DNA of 64,000 nt from Anseranas semipalmata (GCA_013399115.1 VXAA01001394.1:414366-478365), one strand, 5' to 3'; counted from the stretch's first letter, positions 37,943-51,386 are shown. The notes: generated from the sequence alone by a model not told the origin. Translations and numbers: made by a program.

Positions 37943-39602
37943 AGCCATATAATTGAGAGAGCAATTCCTACCTTGTAGTATGCAAGTGAGTAGAAGCTCA
38001 AAAAAAAACCCCACCCTTTGATAACTTTAAAAGTCCTGTTTGGTGTCCTGTAATTCTTTTATTTATTTATGTATTTATTGAGAGGGGGAATACAGGAATT
38101 ACTTTTTGAGACCCAGGTGGTACTGTAGGAAATAGAAACAGTGTGGCCTGATGGAAGAAACATTTCTTCCTAGCTGTTTGCCTGTGTGCTGTATGTCACT
38201 GCGCTGAATGTCACTGGGAAATAGTACAAGGTTTGACACTGCAAGTTCTCTTGCTAATATAAAGAAAACCTCTTCTCTGATCTTTTGCTATCTTAGCAAA
38301 TGCTTTGGTTAAATCAAGATGCAATGCTGCCAATGAAATATTCCTTCTGCAAAAATATAACAAGCTTTTCAAGCAGAAGGACTCTGGTCCCAGTTGATGC
38401 ATAGCCAAAGACTACATAATTTGCATGTAAACTGATGACGTGATGGCAGATATTTCATTGCTTAAAAAAAACTTGAATGGCAGATGACATTGAACATACA
38501 AAAAGTGTCTTGAAGCCTGTTGTAAATAAATGTGCACAGGAAGAACAGTGTACATAATTTTTTTAGAGTCTAGCTGTCATAAGAGCTGACAATTTTAGCA
38601 ACTGAATGCCTGAGTTCATAATAACCTATAAGCGTTGGAATAAAAGTGATGCAAGTTTCTCTAGTTGTTGACTTCATTGAAGTTTTGAGTGTTTTATCTA
38701 GGACTGTGTCTGTAATAGGATTTCAAAAATTAAAGCCCCGGGATAAAAACACAAAATGATGATGATGCCAATTCCTGGGTAAAGACCTTAACTGCTGTTC
38801 CCAGGAATAACAACCATTTTGCTGTGCTAGATCTGGTGACAGGGATGAACTGCATGGCATCTTGAGGTCAGCAAGACACTATTGAAAAACTTAAGGAAAT
38901 TTTATCTTTGGAATACCTTCCAAAAAGAAAAGTTACAGAGTCTGGCAATAACTTATTCCTATTAGAATAGAGTAACTCTTATTCTTTTGGAGGAAATTGC
39001 TTCTGCTGCAAGTTGTACTTGATGGGCATCAGTTGTAAGTAGGCAGGTCAACTGCTTACTTATGTTGGAGTTTTTGGCACCTCTTCCTATGCTGTCCATG
39101 GCAGGTGGGCCCAAAATGCACCAGCTCCATACCTGAATTCATCCAGTGCTGACAGTGTGCAACAGATGAAGTATGATAACTTGAGTATGCTTTTTAGTGA
39201 CACTTCTGTATGCCCATTACATGCAACATGCCCCCNACAACAAGACCACTGGAAACACACAAGTTTTGGTGGCGCTTTGTTCTGGTAGTTTGAAACAAAT
39301 AAAATGACAACTATTGCAATATCCTGATTTCATTTATTTTCAACTAGGAGAGCCCCATGTACAACCCCAGTTGGTAGCACCATGACCTGGAATGTAGGAG
39401 GTGCTCCCAGGTATGAACGTGCTGCCCTGGATCATGTTAATGGTGAGGGTGGTCTACTGCGCAAACGTTGTCCACTCTAATGCTGGGGAAGCAATGTCTG
39501 TCAACTTCTCTTGGTATTCGTGGAAAAAGGTGTCAGAGGAAGCTATTTGTAGCATGTGTATCAATGCTACAAATCACCTGAGCTGTGCTGCATATTCTTC
39601 AG

Positions 39603-39616
39603 CACCATCTACTGGT
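39603..39616 (-). promoter_or_regulatory. CTCF-like motif
   Basis: The minus strand reads CCAGTAGATGGTGC, 13 of 14 against CCASYAGRKGGCRS (one C to T change inside the GGC). The plus strand next to it starts TTCAGCACCA, resembling the left half of a REST site, but the right half is missing. It is a weak motif match. Confidence 0.3.
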
Positions 39617-39957
39617 GCTATTATTGGAATATTAATAGATATTTGAGCACTTTGGGGAGAGTGCATCTTGTTTGCCTATGTCTAAAACCTTAACCTGCAT
39701 CTGCAGCTTTCCTATGCAAAGCCAGGTTAGTGAAACTAAAATCTGCAGCTCTTTACATTACAAACTAGAAATCTGACTTGAAGGGAAAAAAGAGCCTGCC
39801 TTTGTACTACTCTTGCCAGCCTGTTCCTTCCTGTTCCAGAAATGACATCTTGTTTTTGCTTCATGAGGAGGACATGAAGCGGTCTATAAATAAGCAAAAA
39901 CCTCAAACAACGTCAGATTTAGAGCAAAAGTCAATTTTCACCTTTGCAGATCCACAG

Positions 39958-40030
39958 GCGTCTGGTAATGCAAGAGACCTCAGGAGGCCATGTACTCCAG
40001 TCTCTTCTTTCAGAATACAATTGATCTTCT
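39958..40030 (-). mobile_element. Decayed CR1-like LINE 3' fragment
   Basis: The stretch containing GAGACCTCAGGAGGCCATGT followed by ACTCCAGTC lines up by eye with the reverse complement of avian CR1 ends, where GGGACCTCTGGAGGTCATCT is followed by AGTCCAACC. The element would lie on the minus strand and is heavily mutated. It overlaps a 110-codon open frame (39778-40110, plus) that I therefore do not regard as a gene. Confidence 0.35.
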
Positions 40031-43000
40031 GCACTTTTCAGTCTGACTGTGAGAGCATGAACAAAACAAGCAAGGAGTTTCATGTATGTCCTACCGTGAT
40101 TACGAGCTGAAGCCAGCTGCTTTTGTAGCACATGCAAGCTCTGCCAGGCTGGTGGTTGGTAGGTTTGCCTGTTGGGTGCTGTAGCTGCATCACACGTTAC
40201 TGCTACTTCCATAAAAGTCCATCTGTAGCACTGATTGCAACACATGTTCGAGATTCAGCATTTCCCCATTGTGTTTATTCACATTGTCTCATCTTATATC
40301 TGTTGTGCAATCTTTTTACTAAAGAATAACAATTGACATTACATTTCTGCACATGGAAAACAGGTATGAGAGATGCAGGCTGATACATTTACAGGATATT
40401 ATTGGCCAGTTATGACTTGCCTTGCATTTTTTTTTCTTTTTTACATTCTGCTAATAATATATACTGAAAGCAAATAGATATTTTCACTTTTGAAAATTTC
40501 TTACTTTTTGCCATTGACTTGAGTTAATCTCAATATGTTCTTTTAACTAGAAGTGTCATCTGTCAACATCTCAAGGGCTTTTTTGGTTTTGTTTTGTTTT
40601 TGCTTTATGTAACAAGCAAATAAGTGAGTCTTTTTCTAATACTAAGATAGGAAAGCTTGTTAAACAAGATGTAGAGTTACACTGGCATTAAAACAAAAAC
40701 CAACTCTTCAAAAATATAAAGAACAAGATAGAATTCCAGCTATGTGAACTCTGTCCTGAAAAGAGTGATTACCAATTAAAGATTTTACAGTGGCTTCCAA
40801 AATAGATTATGTGAAGTTAACAAATTGTATTCAAGTATACAAAGTGGCAGATAAAAATAAAGCGAAGGGTTTTTTTTTATTCACATATTAATTTGCGATT
40901 TGACTCTTAGCTTACCCCTACATTAGCAAACACTGTTACAAGTCTGAAGCCAGTAGCTGCCAGTTGTTTTCCGGAGGGGTATTAGACCTCCTGTTACATG
41001 AGCCAGTAGCTAGGATTTCCCCTGGCAGGGGCTCTATTCCCAGAGAAGTACCTGGCTGTGCTGGGCATCTTCAAAATGTGATTTCAGATATGCATAGCGA
41101 TGGAGAGTCAACTGAACTCACTAATATCCAGCAGCATGGTGATTTTTGCTGCCTGAAAGCAGTTTAGGACTTCCTAAATTTGTTCAAATAAGTAAGCATC
41201 ATCTTTCAGAAAATTACCTACAGAATTCAATATAGATAATTAGAAGACAGATCATATAAACAGCATAATAGTGTACCTTTCATCCCATAATCTTTGTCCC
41301 TCCGGTGTTCATAGATAACTAAAAACAACCATAACTGTCTCAACTCTTTTCAGAGAGAACTAGGATCTTTGTTCCTAGGGCTATTTCTTCCTTTTTTTCT
41401 TTTGTCACCAAAAAGAAGTAAGCCAAGAATAATATTCTTATGAATTCCCAAACTTCTTGCTATGAATGTAATTCCTTCCGTTACTACAAAGATAACAATC
41501 TATACTTGCTCTCCTACTGTCAGCAGTAAAGCTCACCTCTGAAGCATTGCAGCCTGCAGAGAAAATTTTGCCATCTTGCTCCACAATTCGTACTTTGTTT
41601 CTCCAAACAGGCAAATGGCTTACTTGAAGAAGCTGCTTTTTCAAGTGTTCAGTGAAGATGCTGCATTTTCAAGTGTGTTCACTTTGCTTTTGAATTTTTT
41701 CTTTGTGAATTATTTGTGACCCAACAAAAACAACCAGACTAGTAGTCCTGTAGTAGCTTGCAACCTCAGTTCCACCTAATGACGTATCGATCTTTCATTT
41801 TCTGTGTATATCCACATGTTTAACTTCTACAAAAAACAGTCCATTCTGTCGTCTGACTTCAGGATTCCAGTTGGCAGGTTAGTTCCAGTGGTAGTTCTTG
41901 ACTGGAGGGTCTTGCATTGATTGCATCTCCTAGCAGATATTCAGCTTGACACTGAAATTCTGGGAGTAACATTTGGCAATGCATACAGCATGAAAAGGAG
42001 TGGAAAGATCCAGCAGAGTTCGAAGAAAGAATAAAGTGGTTGCAACCCATTCAACTTGAGATTGGTCTGTCAGCTTCTGGTTACTGTTTATTGTATACTC
42101 TCTCTTCTTTTCTTATTCTTTCTTTGTTTTTCATATAAAATCTGCACTACGTGCAGAAAATAATGCAGAGGTATTTATAGAGAAGATGCATTGATAAGAA
42201 TCTGATCAACAGTTGATGTCATTTCCTTCAGCTCTTACTTAAGCTTTACAAGCACACTACTCCAAATAAAACATGCTGTGGTAAAGTTCTCTCTGACACA
42301 CCATCGTAATGTTTTGTTGACTGTAACACAATAAGGAAATCTTGGAAAAAATCTACAGGACAACAGATAATCTTGGAGTACTGGGGAAACACTTTTTAAC
42401 ACCCAGTTGGAGGAATGCTTATCATCTGTTTTTACATCTGACATACTAGAAGAAACTGAGCTAATATAAATGTTGCTCTTTAAAGTGGAGCACATGCATC
42501 AAATCTTGCCATGGCATGATGAGGAACAGCATCTTCCAACTGAAGTGGACATTTCTACACACTTGTAGCCCAGCTGAGTTTAGTGCGTGGGCTGTAAAGT
42601 ATTCTTGTTCATTGGAAGTTTCTAGAGAGAAATAGAGAAATAGTCAGAAAAAAAGCTGACTTTAAAGATTGAGAACTAATGCAAAGCAATGCTGAAAGCC
42701 TCCAGAGAGCATCTGTCAGAGCCTGTGACCTTGTTGGCTGTTTGTTTTCTGCTATTGCTTTATGTAGGGTTTTCCACTTCCAATCAATTGATAGGCAGTA
42801 GAAGATACGGTCTCCTTTCCTGATCCTAATCTGCATTATTAGCTTTTAAACTAACCTGTGCTGTTCCTAAAGGAACAAGATGTGCTTCTTGGCATACACG
42901 TACTGAGAAGCTGGACTCTTGTTTTAAAACCTAGGTACACTTTGCATTGCACCTTGCCTTATGATAATGAGTATTGTGCATTGGCTTACCTTAGGGGTAG

Positions 43001-43387
43001 CTTTATTAGTAGATGACATTTATGCATAAAAGAATAATTACTTATAAGCACAAATATACAAGGAAGTTATAAAAAGAAATAAAGCTCTTAGATCCCATTG
43101 GAATTTCCCTATAATCTCAAGTTGGAATCCCTGTCTTGTCTGTCTACTTATCCCCTACAGAAAACCAAAAACTTTCTTGATATCCCAAGTTCATACTAGT
43201 CTCGTGCACTGCAGTTCAGTGAAATAGGGATATTCTGCTACTGCACGTTTGTTCTCTAGTCCTTTGATTAACATTTTCATTGTGTTTCTTAATTAACACA
43301 TTCTTGAGTTCAGTCGGCACATCTCTTTTAGTCTTCTGGTATTGTTCTAATAAATTCCAATGCAGAACATTGAGGAACAAGTGATGC

Positions 43388-43413
43388 TTTTTTTTTTTTT
43401 TNTTTTTTTTTTT
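43388..43413 (+). repeat. Poly-T tract with one N
   Basis: Fourteen T, one N at 43402, then eleven T. The ambiguous base sits inside the homopolymer, so the length is uncertain. Confidence 0.95.
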
Positions 43414-45472
43414 AAGGACTTATAACTAACTGGGTGTTGGCTTGTTGTTGTTTTCTGTGAGCTTTCTGTAAAGATCAATGCTGCTGTTGCAGTTGTTGAA
43501 TTTTAAAAAACTGAGAATTATCTGACACAGCTTTGTTCTTGGCCTGGTAGGGTTCCCTTCCAGATGACCCCTTCGCACTCAGACCCAGTCGACTGGAAGC
43601 GGTCGCATCCCGCTGCAGAAGGCTGTTGCTGCATGGGGTGGCTAAATTACCAGCGCTACCGAGTAGGCTACCTGGCCAGAGTTCAGAGCACCACTTCACT
43701 TAAGCTAGAAACCCCTGTCTGCAGGTGGTGTCAGGTTAAGGTAATGCCTGCGTACCTCATGGGACTGAAGCTACCATGGAACCTTCATGAGGAATAGTGA
43801 CCTGTGATCTGCCTGCTGTTGGGGAAGGAGCATGCAGTACCACTGCCTTCAAGGTACTCCAGGCCACTGAAGTTTGTAGATCACAACCTTTGTTGTGCAG
43901 CGGGCATCAACTATTTCTAACCCAGACTGGGGTCAGGAAGTAAAATCCAATCATTTGGTAGGCACCAACTTTCTCATATCAGTCAGAAGATGGTCGTTAG
44001 AGTGAGTTATGACTGTTTCCAGTAATAGAAATCTCCAGCCCTTCTACAGAGGGAAAAAATGAGACAACCGCTATTGCATTTGTCACCCCAATGTTTCTTA
44101 AAGGTGAAAGCATTTACTGTGAAGTAAACATAATCTCAGGCTCTCTCTCCCCCACCCTATGCGCAACTATAAACAAAATAACTGCAAGGAAAATAATTAG
44201 CTGCTGGGGTACTGGAGGTTGTCAGGTGCCAACTCCAAAGTTCTGCCAATGCCAAACTTTTCGTTTATAAAAAAATAAATAAATATTTGTGTGAATTTTA
44301 AACTGAACCTCTGAAACAATTAAGTGGAGCTGAACAAGTTCATAAAACAAAGACTAATGACACGTCCCCCACGCTGCTTGGCTGTGTGCCCCCATTGATT
44401 GACTCATAGAATGTTACAGGCGTTAAGTTGGTATTTTTCATTAGTTGCGATGAAATATGAGAATCTCTTACCATTCCCTCTGTTCAGTTCTGCCTTATTC
44501 TTGTAACCAAAGCTACTCAATAATTACAAGAAATCATTATTTATTTGTGAGTAGGAAAGAATCAAGGCTACTCCACAAATTCTAGTTGTCCCATAATAGC
44601 TGAATTCCTTTCACCATTCACCTTTTCACTATATGTTACTGAAGTTTGTCTTAACCATACAAGAAAGGCTAAACATGTAAATAACGCTCTTGTAGGCAAG
44701 GGGGAAATACTAGCTTTGTTTGCAACAAAAGGTTTTCATTAATTGCTTTTCACTTTGTTTTTCTTCCATGTGCTAATTGATTGTAGATTGTGTGCAAGTG
44801 CCAGTTACAAGATTAGTTTCTAGCAAAGCAAGTTCTAGTGTCCACCTTAAATTTTATTTAGAATAACATGAAACAATGCTGTGGATATAACCCTGAAGGC
44901 AACTACATGTGAAGTCATTTATCACCAAGAAAAATGTGAGGAATGCTGAAAATAAAGTTAATGTTCATAGTCATATTTTCATTTTTTAACCTGTAGTGCT
45001 AGAAGGCATTTTTCTTCATTCTCTAAGCATTTTCCTTTCTTTCTATTCCTTTTGTTTGATCCCAAAACTGTTCCTGCATCAAAAAAAAAAAAATAGAAAT
45101 TATTTCTCAAAATGTAAGAAATGTGTAAATGTAAGAACAGAACCAGCTATCTTCCCATTTTGCGCTCACCTCTCCCTAGCCAGAGGTTCTGTTGCTGCCT
45201 CGTGACACATCAAAAGTAAACTCGTACGCAAAGGTCTGCATTGTCAGAGCACTGCCCGCTCTTGTTACTTGTCGTGGCACAAATGCAGGCTGTGGTGTGC
45301 CCGCAGCTGCAGTAGTCCAACGCAGAGATGTGATGGGGCAATGACATACCTTTGGTCTAAATACATGGTAGCAGTTTAGTATCTGCAGCTGGCACCCAGC
45401 TCAACAGCCTGGAGGGTTTATGTTATTCTTTTTATTAGCACAAAAATGGGAGAACCCCTCCAGGGCAAGGAG

Positions 45473-45504
45473 GGTGGTGGTGGTGGTTTTTTTTTTTTTT
45501 TTTT
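45473..45504 (+). repeat. (GGT)5 followed by 18 T
   Basis: A compound simple repeat: five GGT units merging into 18 uninterrupted T. It is low-complexity sequence without sign of a mobile element. Confidence 0.9.
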
Positions 45505-48500
45505 CATGTGGTTCTGCTTACAAGAACTGCTGCTAAGTGGCTAATTGTCAATACACACTTATTCTCTGAGTGTATGCACATGTCTAGTTGTGCATCCTAG
45601 CTTACCCCTAGGACGCTTCCTTTCCTTTTAATCTCCTAAATCCACTCTTAGCTAGATGGAGAACTACGACATTCTGGTCTACTTTGTGTGTATATATAGT
45701 TGCCAAGTCTATTCTGAACTGTGCAGAAACAGCACAGACGCGGGTAAAATCAGTGGTAGGAGGTGGCGTAATATCAAGTTGAGTGAAGCACAAAGGACGA
45801 GGAGCGAGGGGGAACTGAAACCTTGTGAAACTGCAGTGATTTGATTTGGAACGAGTGTGGGCTGTAAGCACAGGCACCAAGCTGCATCTGAGAGCGGTGG
45901 CTCTTCCAGCTGGGCACGCGGTGTTACAGTGAACTTTGTCGTGTGCCCTCCTTGCCGTGTGGCTGGTGCGGAGAGACACTGCAGCCTTGGGCTGCGTTGT
46001 GGTGGCTGAAGAACAGAAAATTGGTCGTGCAGCCATGAAGGCGGAATTACAAATCAGCCCCAGGATTAAGATTCCGAAGGAGTAGAGTTTAATTACAACA
46101 AGCTCTCTCAAGCATTACTACACAACTTGTAGTGATACGCACAATACTAATATATGCTAACAGCCTGCTATACAAGTTGTTCTACCATTTGGCAATCCAA
46201 TTTTAGAAACGCTTTTTTACTGACTGAGGTCTCTCTTAAAGAGCCAGCTGAGGAAGAACTTGATGTGGCTCAGAGGGCTTGCTGAGCCGCCTGTGATGGC
46301 ATCTTGTCTGTGACTACTGCTTTTAATCATTATGATAATAGAGCTCATTAACAGGAGACACTGAAAAACTGTTCAGTTGTTTCTGTTCAGGATTACTGGG
46401 TATGTCTGAAGAGAGCAAAAGCAGTAGCTGAAAAACTGGTGGCTTATAGAAAGCTTAAACTGACTGTGTTCCAAGTCAAACACAATAAGCGGTAAACCCG
46501 ATGGAATGTGAAAGAAATTCATACCTTAGTGAACCATAAACAGAATCACTGATGATAAAATTTAATCAAAACGTAACATTGCCTTCGGGATTCAGATCCA
46601 GTGTCTTTTGATGATTAGCAGGATTATCAAATGTAGATGCTCTGTTGAATACCATAATGTTGTAATGTTGCACTCTATGGAACATCAATGCCAGAAATAA
46701 TTTAACACCTGCACATAAATCATTTTGCAATTATCTTTTGGGAATTATTTTATCTTTTTATTTTGTTCCAAATAAAATTAGAGAGGAACACTGAAAGATG
46801 ACACTAGGTGAAACAGAGGAAGGATAGGAGCACTGTCAGGTTATATAAACTAAGCTAAATGTCTGTTTTCCATTATTTAATTTTTAGATTGACATGCAGC
46901 TTTGACTAAGGATTGTGAAAAAAAATTGGTTTGTGTGTATGTGAATACAGTTAATTAAACTTTTAGCAACAGCAATATTGAAAATATATGTTCTGCAGAC
47001 TTTAGCATTAAGAAGAGGGATATTAAGGGTGGAAAACCTTGAGCCTGTTGATCCTCCTTTCCCTAAAGCAAAACAGCCATTTAATTTTGGGACTTAGAAA
47101 ATTATCAGTCAGAAGTTACAAAAAACTATTCTCTGATCAGGGAACAGAACAGAGACAAACTTAATTCTTCATAACACTAAGAGGAGCTGGGAGTATAAAA
47201 CCCCTGTGCAATAAGAGAAGGATAACCGCCCCGGGTAACCTTTCAAAGTGGTGCTGAGTGAGTCATTGATGTTAATGGAAACTTTGTGGCTAAATCCCCT
47301 ACCTGGTGCTTTGAAAGCCTAACCCCCGATTTCAGAAGCATATAATGGTGAGCTGTATTTATAGAACTATATAGGATAGAAATAAGTTATTACATTTTAG
47401 TGAACTTTGTTTATGTTTTTGTATTTGATCAGCTTTGTTTCAACAGTTTTTTGAAAGATAATTCTTCAAACCTTATTGCAAATAACTATATTTCCTACTC
47501 TGAATAATCCCTTTGTAGTAAAATCTACATGTGTTTAATGATCATATTAATGGCTAGAAGGTAAACTGCAAAAGTGGCAATATAGGTAGATTCTGCTTGA
47601 TATTATGCCCCAAAATTGACAAAATACCTCACGTGGACAGTGGCAATAAATGGAAGGCCAAACTCTGCCCAACATATTTTCTTGCATGCTCGTACAAAAT
47701 ATTAAATGCCAGCAACTGCCTTTTATATTGATTACAAATTCCCTGTAATTTTCTGTACCTGTTTTTCATAGCAGGTTTTCCCCTTAGTGCAGGAGGGAGT
47801 GTAAACAGGCTGTGCAAAGGGAAGGCTACCTGGTCACCTTCCTGCTTGTGAATAGGAAGTAAAAATTGAATCATTTGGTGATAAGTGACCTTTTAAAAGA
47901 AAAATTAAAAACTTCTCTAGCCTATTTACTAATTTTCAAATAGTGGAATGGTGAAGTTAAATCAGCTACGTAAGGAACACTGTGAGTTCTCTTGGTGAAA
48001 CCTCCTCTCTGGCGGTAAAGAGGAATGCTCCTTGGTGGCTAGCACAGCCTTTAACTTAGGACCGTGTTTTCAGTTGCCAAAATTTGACCAAATTTGCAAA
48101 TTTTCAAAGGTGAAAATAACTAAACAATTCTTGTGTCCTTCGGTGATTTATTTTATTATTATTTCTTTCTAAAATATTTCCATAGAAATGTCTGAGGAGC
48201 ATGAGCTATGTTGTGGACTGAACAAAAGAGATTCTAGTGTTTCGCTTCGGGTTTTGTTTATTTAAGTATGGTTTTGTACTATTAAAACTGTAATAATACA
48301 TTTGCACAGGAAAGTTGAGTCACAAATCTTGGCACATTTTACCTTAATTATAAAATCAAGAAATCTTGAATGATAATCCCTTCAAGTCTTTCAGTAATTA
48401 TTACATAGTGGTTTTTTTATATCGGCTATTCTCAGAAGTCTGGAGAAACATTCAAGGCCTCTCTTCTTTTTTCTGGATAGCCTGATGGCACTTATGGCAA

Positions 48501-48624
48501 CTGCAGCTCTACAAAACATCACTTCTTCTCAAGGGCTTCCTGGCGCCCTGTGCTGGACACATGCTGAAGTATTCAGCATGTTTATGCTCATCAGCTCAGT
48601 TCTCTGCAGGTTTCAGCTGCTTAC

Positions 48625-48805
48625 CTTTGGCACAATTGCTTTCAACTCGTATTCAGACACAAAGATTGATGCTTCTATGTCTTCTAACATGGAGAAGGGT
48701 TTTGGTGCTTTAAAACATACTTCTTCAGCTGGTCTAATGAATACCACTGTACCTACCACAAACATTGCTTTGCTTGCTCTCTTAAGTACCTGGTCAACAT
48801 AGTAT
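48625..48805 (-). other. Candidate 181-nt minus-strand coding exon
   Basis: On the minus strand a T-rich acceptor ending ATGTTTCATCAG precedes 181 nt with one open frame; the other two minus frames stop early. The donor CCAAAG|GTAAGC follows, and the frame closes three codons later. Upstream of the acceptor the sequence is a T-rich tract, so composition changes at both boundaries. The 60-residue translation includes KAPKPFSMLEDIEASIFVSE. I cannot name a family. The exon would start with one base of a split codon and end on a codon boundary. A plus-strand frame is also open through most of the segment, which weakens the case. It is the best single candidate for a coding exon here. Confidence 0.28.
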
Positions 48806-49788
48806 CTGATGAAACATAAAAATTCAACAAAAATAATCAGAAGTGGGGAAAAAAAACCATACCCCTTAAAAACAAAGTACAAAAAATTTAAAAAAAAAAA
48901 CAACAATAAATAAGTTACATAGTAATAAAATAGGAATTGCCAGAGCAGACTGTACAACCAATGATCAGCCTGGTTGTTACTTGCCCCACAGTGATCCTTT
49001 CCATGTCCTTCAGATGAAGGGGAAACTGTAGTTCGAGGAATCTACTGAGTGCTTCTCCTGAACTCTGGACATCTTCAAGGGTTAGATCCCTTGGCTGTCA
49101 TTCTTTTGAGTTTTTAACCTACTCTTTTTTTTTTTTTTAATAGTTATGAATATTCTATACCATCTCAGGAATTCATCAGGATAATTTGAAGAAAAGGCGT
49201 TGATCTCAAGCTTCATGGAGCTTGAAGTGTGTTTTCTTCTGCAAGAGCAATCCTTAAGTTCTCTGACAAGGAAATGAGGAAATATGGAAGATAACAATTG
49301 ATTTAAAACATGAGTTTTGCAGCAGTCCACAGGTTGCCCCCACGTTAAGGTAGTGTGTTGGCCTTCAGCCACGCTCCCAGCTGTGTGCATGCGGTCTGTT
49401 TTGTACTCCAGCTTTTCTAGCCTGCTAAACTATCACTCTGATCAGTTACAGACTTTAAAATGAAGTGTGTAACGTCAGCCTAACTCTTACTAACACAGCT
49501 TATGCAAATCTCTCATCAGTGATGGAAAGATTACTCTGCACTCAGTATAAAGTAAGAGCAGAGAAAAGCCTTTTTAGTTTGAAATGGAGATAAAACTGAA
49601 GAATACTGGTGAAGATGCTCTATACCCATGGGATTTCTTCACAGCATTAGTGCATTAGTTAAGATGTTGCTTCACATTTTTCTATATCTCTAGTTTACTA
49701 CAAAAATGCTTAGACTGGATTTCTAGCATGGGTTTCATTGTCAGGATTTGGTTTCCCCGCTATCATTTACATTTTCAATAAACTTTAG
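48806..49788. other. Non-coding stretch between two candidate exons
   Basis: A-rich around 48850-48900, then ordinary AT-rich sequence with a 14-T run at 49125-49138. The minus-strand open frame 49082-49390 has no recognisable product. Confidence 0.65.
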
Positions 49789-49940
49789 AGGCACTGCAGT
49801 ATGGAAAATTTGTGATTTAGGTTTGAAAGATGTCTGCCTGACCTCTGAAACATCTTTGAACAGTACTCGAGGCAGCCAGCGAGGGGAGTTAAGAATAGAA
49901 CAGAAATTCCCTGAATTCGTCTCATTTGCCACTTCCTCAG
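49789..49940 (+). other. Candidate 152-nt plus-strand exon
   Basis: The acceptor-like ATTTTCAATAAACTTTAG precedes 152 nt that are open in one plus frame and end in TCCTCAG|GTTAGT. The translation (for example TAVWKICDLGLKDVCLTSET) is not recognised. The minus strand is open across the same stretch too (49741-49932), so openness is not strand-specific. The exon would start and end with one base of a split codon. Chance is a serious alternative. Confidence 0.2.
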
Positions 49941-51366
49941 GTTAGTTGCTTTCAGTGTATGTTTTCTCCAAGTGTTTGCTTGACTTCTGTTTTAAGTGCA
50001 CAATTTAGGGCTCTGATGAGGGGTTCTGGCAATTCTTGCATTGCTGCATAAGGCTATACCAACCCCACCATACCACTGCCCAGTCCTCTAGCACTTCAGT
50101 TCACAGTACAATGACTTGGCTTGAATGGATGACATAGTAAACCTAATTTTAAAATGCCAGAAGATACTGGAACATCCAAGGCAGTAGTACTTGTTCTGTT
50201 AATTATGGCAAGGCAATAGTCAGATTTGATGACTGGGTAGTAACAAATAACTGAGGGGTTCTCTTGGGCTCACAGTCTGAATACAGAATTGTAGCCTTGA
50301 TTCAAGTTTCCTGTTGTTCAGACACTTCTCACGATGACTTGCAGCTAGAACCATGTGTGCTCCACCCACTGGAAGGAAACTAAAAGGTGGGAAAGTGGAG
50401 GAAAAAAAAAAAAAACACCAGAAAAGTCTCTTTACTACAAAGTGAAAGTTTAAAATGTAAAGCCAATTCTGAAAGTCATCTAACTTCTGGTCTGTAAAGT
50501 GGTCATAATACACAGCTGAATCATGAGATCCTCTGCACGTGGTCATGTAGTCCCATGTAGCCATTGTATGAGGTATTTGTTTTTTTATTAGCTTGGGATT
50601 TTTTTTTTTTGTAGGTTATTAGAACAAAGCAAATTATACAGAAAGATCATTTAAAACTGTGACTGTGCTGCTTCTGCTTTTATACAGTTTTGAAAGAAGT
50701 TCTAGTTAATTAATGTCTAAGTTAGTTTCCAGGGCTCCAGACAAATAAGTAATTTTCTTTGTTTTGGGCTAGTATATGCCTGTTTTATTGCTCAATTATT
50801 TTTCTTATTAATTAGCAGACAAACTCATATTGAAATAAATTTCTGTCTCGTTTCATAATATTGAATTGTGTCTTGCAAGGTTTCAGCTGCCATTTAGACT
50901 TAGTTATCAGTTTTATAGTGTGTGGTTCACAGTAGTAGCAACTTAAAGTACTCTGTGGGGTTTCAGATGCCTTGAGGTTTGTTTGAAATGCTAAGTTGTC
51001 CCTTTAAAACTTTTCATGGAAATGGTATTCCTGTTGCTGGTGAGCTGTGGTATCTTTGGTTGAAATCAGCAGATAGAGACACTGGGACTGCCATTTAGGA
51101 GGTTTGTTATTCGAAGCTGGATATATCAGTGTGCTTCTAATTGCTGCAATACTTTTGATACTGATATTAAAGATCAGAGTTGGGGGAAGTTTCTCAGCAC
51201 TTACTTAGATTTCATTGACTTTGATAAATTATTTTATAGAAGGAAATGAAGGCATAGAATTATCTGTTAGTATTGTTGTTGGAGATTACTCTTCCTGAAC
51301 AGAAAGAACACTAAGGAAGAGAAGTCACCTGACACATCAAAAGCAGAACTCTGTGCCTGTATTTGG

Positions 51367-51386
51367 GTGTGTGCATGCATGTGTGT
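51367..51386. repeat. Alternating purine-pyrimidine tract
   Basis: Twenty bases of strict purine-pyrimidine alternation made of GT and GCAT steps (GTGTGTGCATGCATGTGTGT). Such sequence can adopt the Z form under supercoiling. No function is implied. Confidence 0.75.

Larger units (their letters stand above)
37943..48624. other. AT-rich non-coding stretch, no gene recognised
   Basis: The longest open frame of the window lies here (45608-46111, minus, 167 codons). It has no recognisable domain, cysteine pattern or membrane layout, and it ends in ordinary sequence without splice or promoter context. There are single Ns at 39236 and 43402. Repeat content is low. Nothing supports a gene. Confidence 0.65.

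Noticed and set aside
39401..39646. Plus-strand open frame of 81 codons near a single N
   Set aside because: No recognisable product, no splice or promoter context. Its 3' part contains a CTCF-like motif instead.
41438..41660. Minus-strand open frame with a good donor (CAGAG|GTGAGC near 41534)
   Set aside because: The upstream acceptor region is A-rich rather than pyrimidine-rich, so there is no convincing 3' splice site, and the translation is not recognised.
44403..44435. TCATAGAATG sequence resembling the complement of a CR1 terminal repeat
   Set aside because: The similarity is limited to about ten bases and does not extend into the CR1 body.
45608..46111. Longest open frame of the window (167 codons, minus strand)
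   Set aside because: No domain, motif or membrane pattern is recognisable, there is no splice or promoter context, and its middle part is GC-rich, which lengthens chance frames. One frame of this size is expected by chance in 64 kb on two strands.
47629..47874. Minus-strand open frame of 81 codons preceded by a pyrimidine-rich AG
   Set aside because: The donor at its end (GAG|GTATTT) is weak, its phase does not fit neighbouring candidates, and no family is recognisable.
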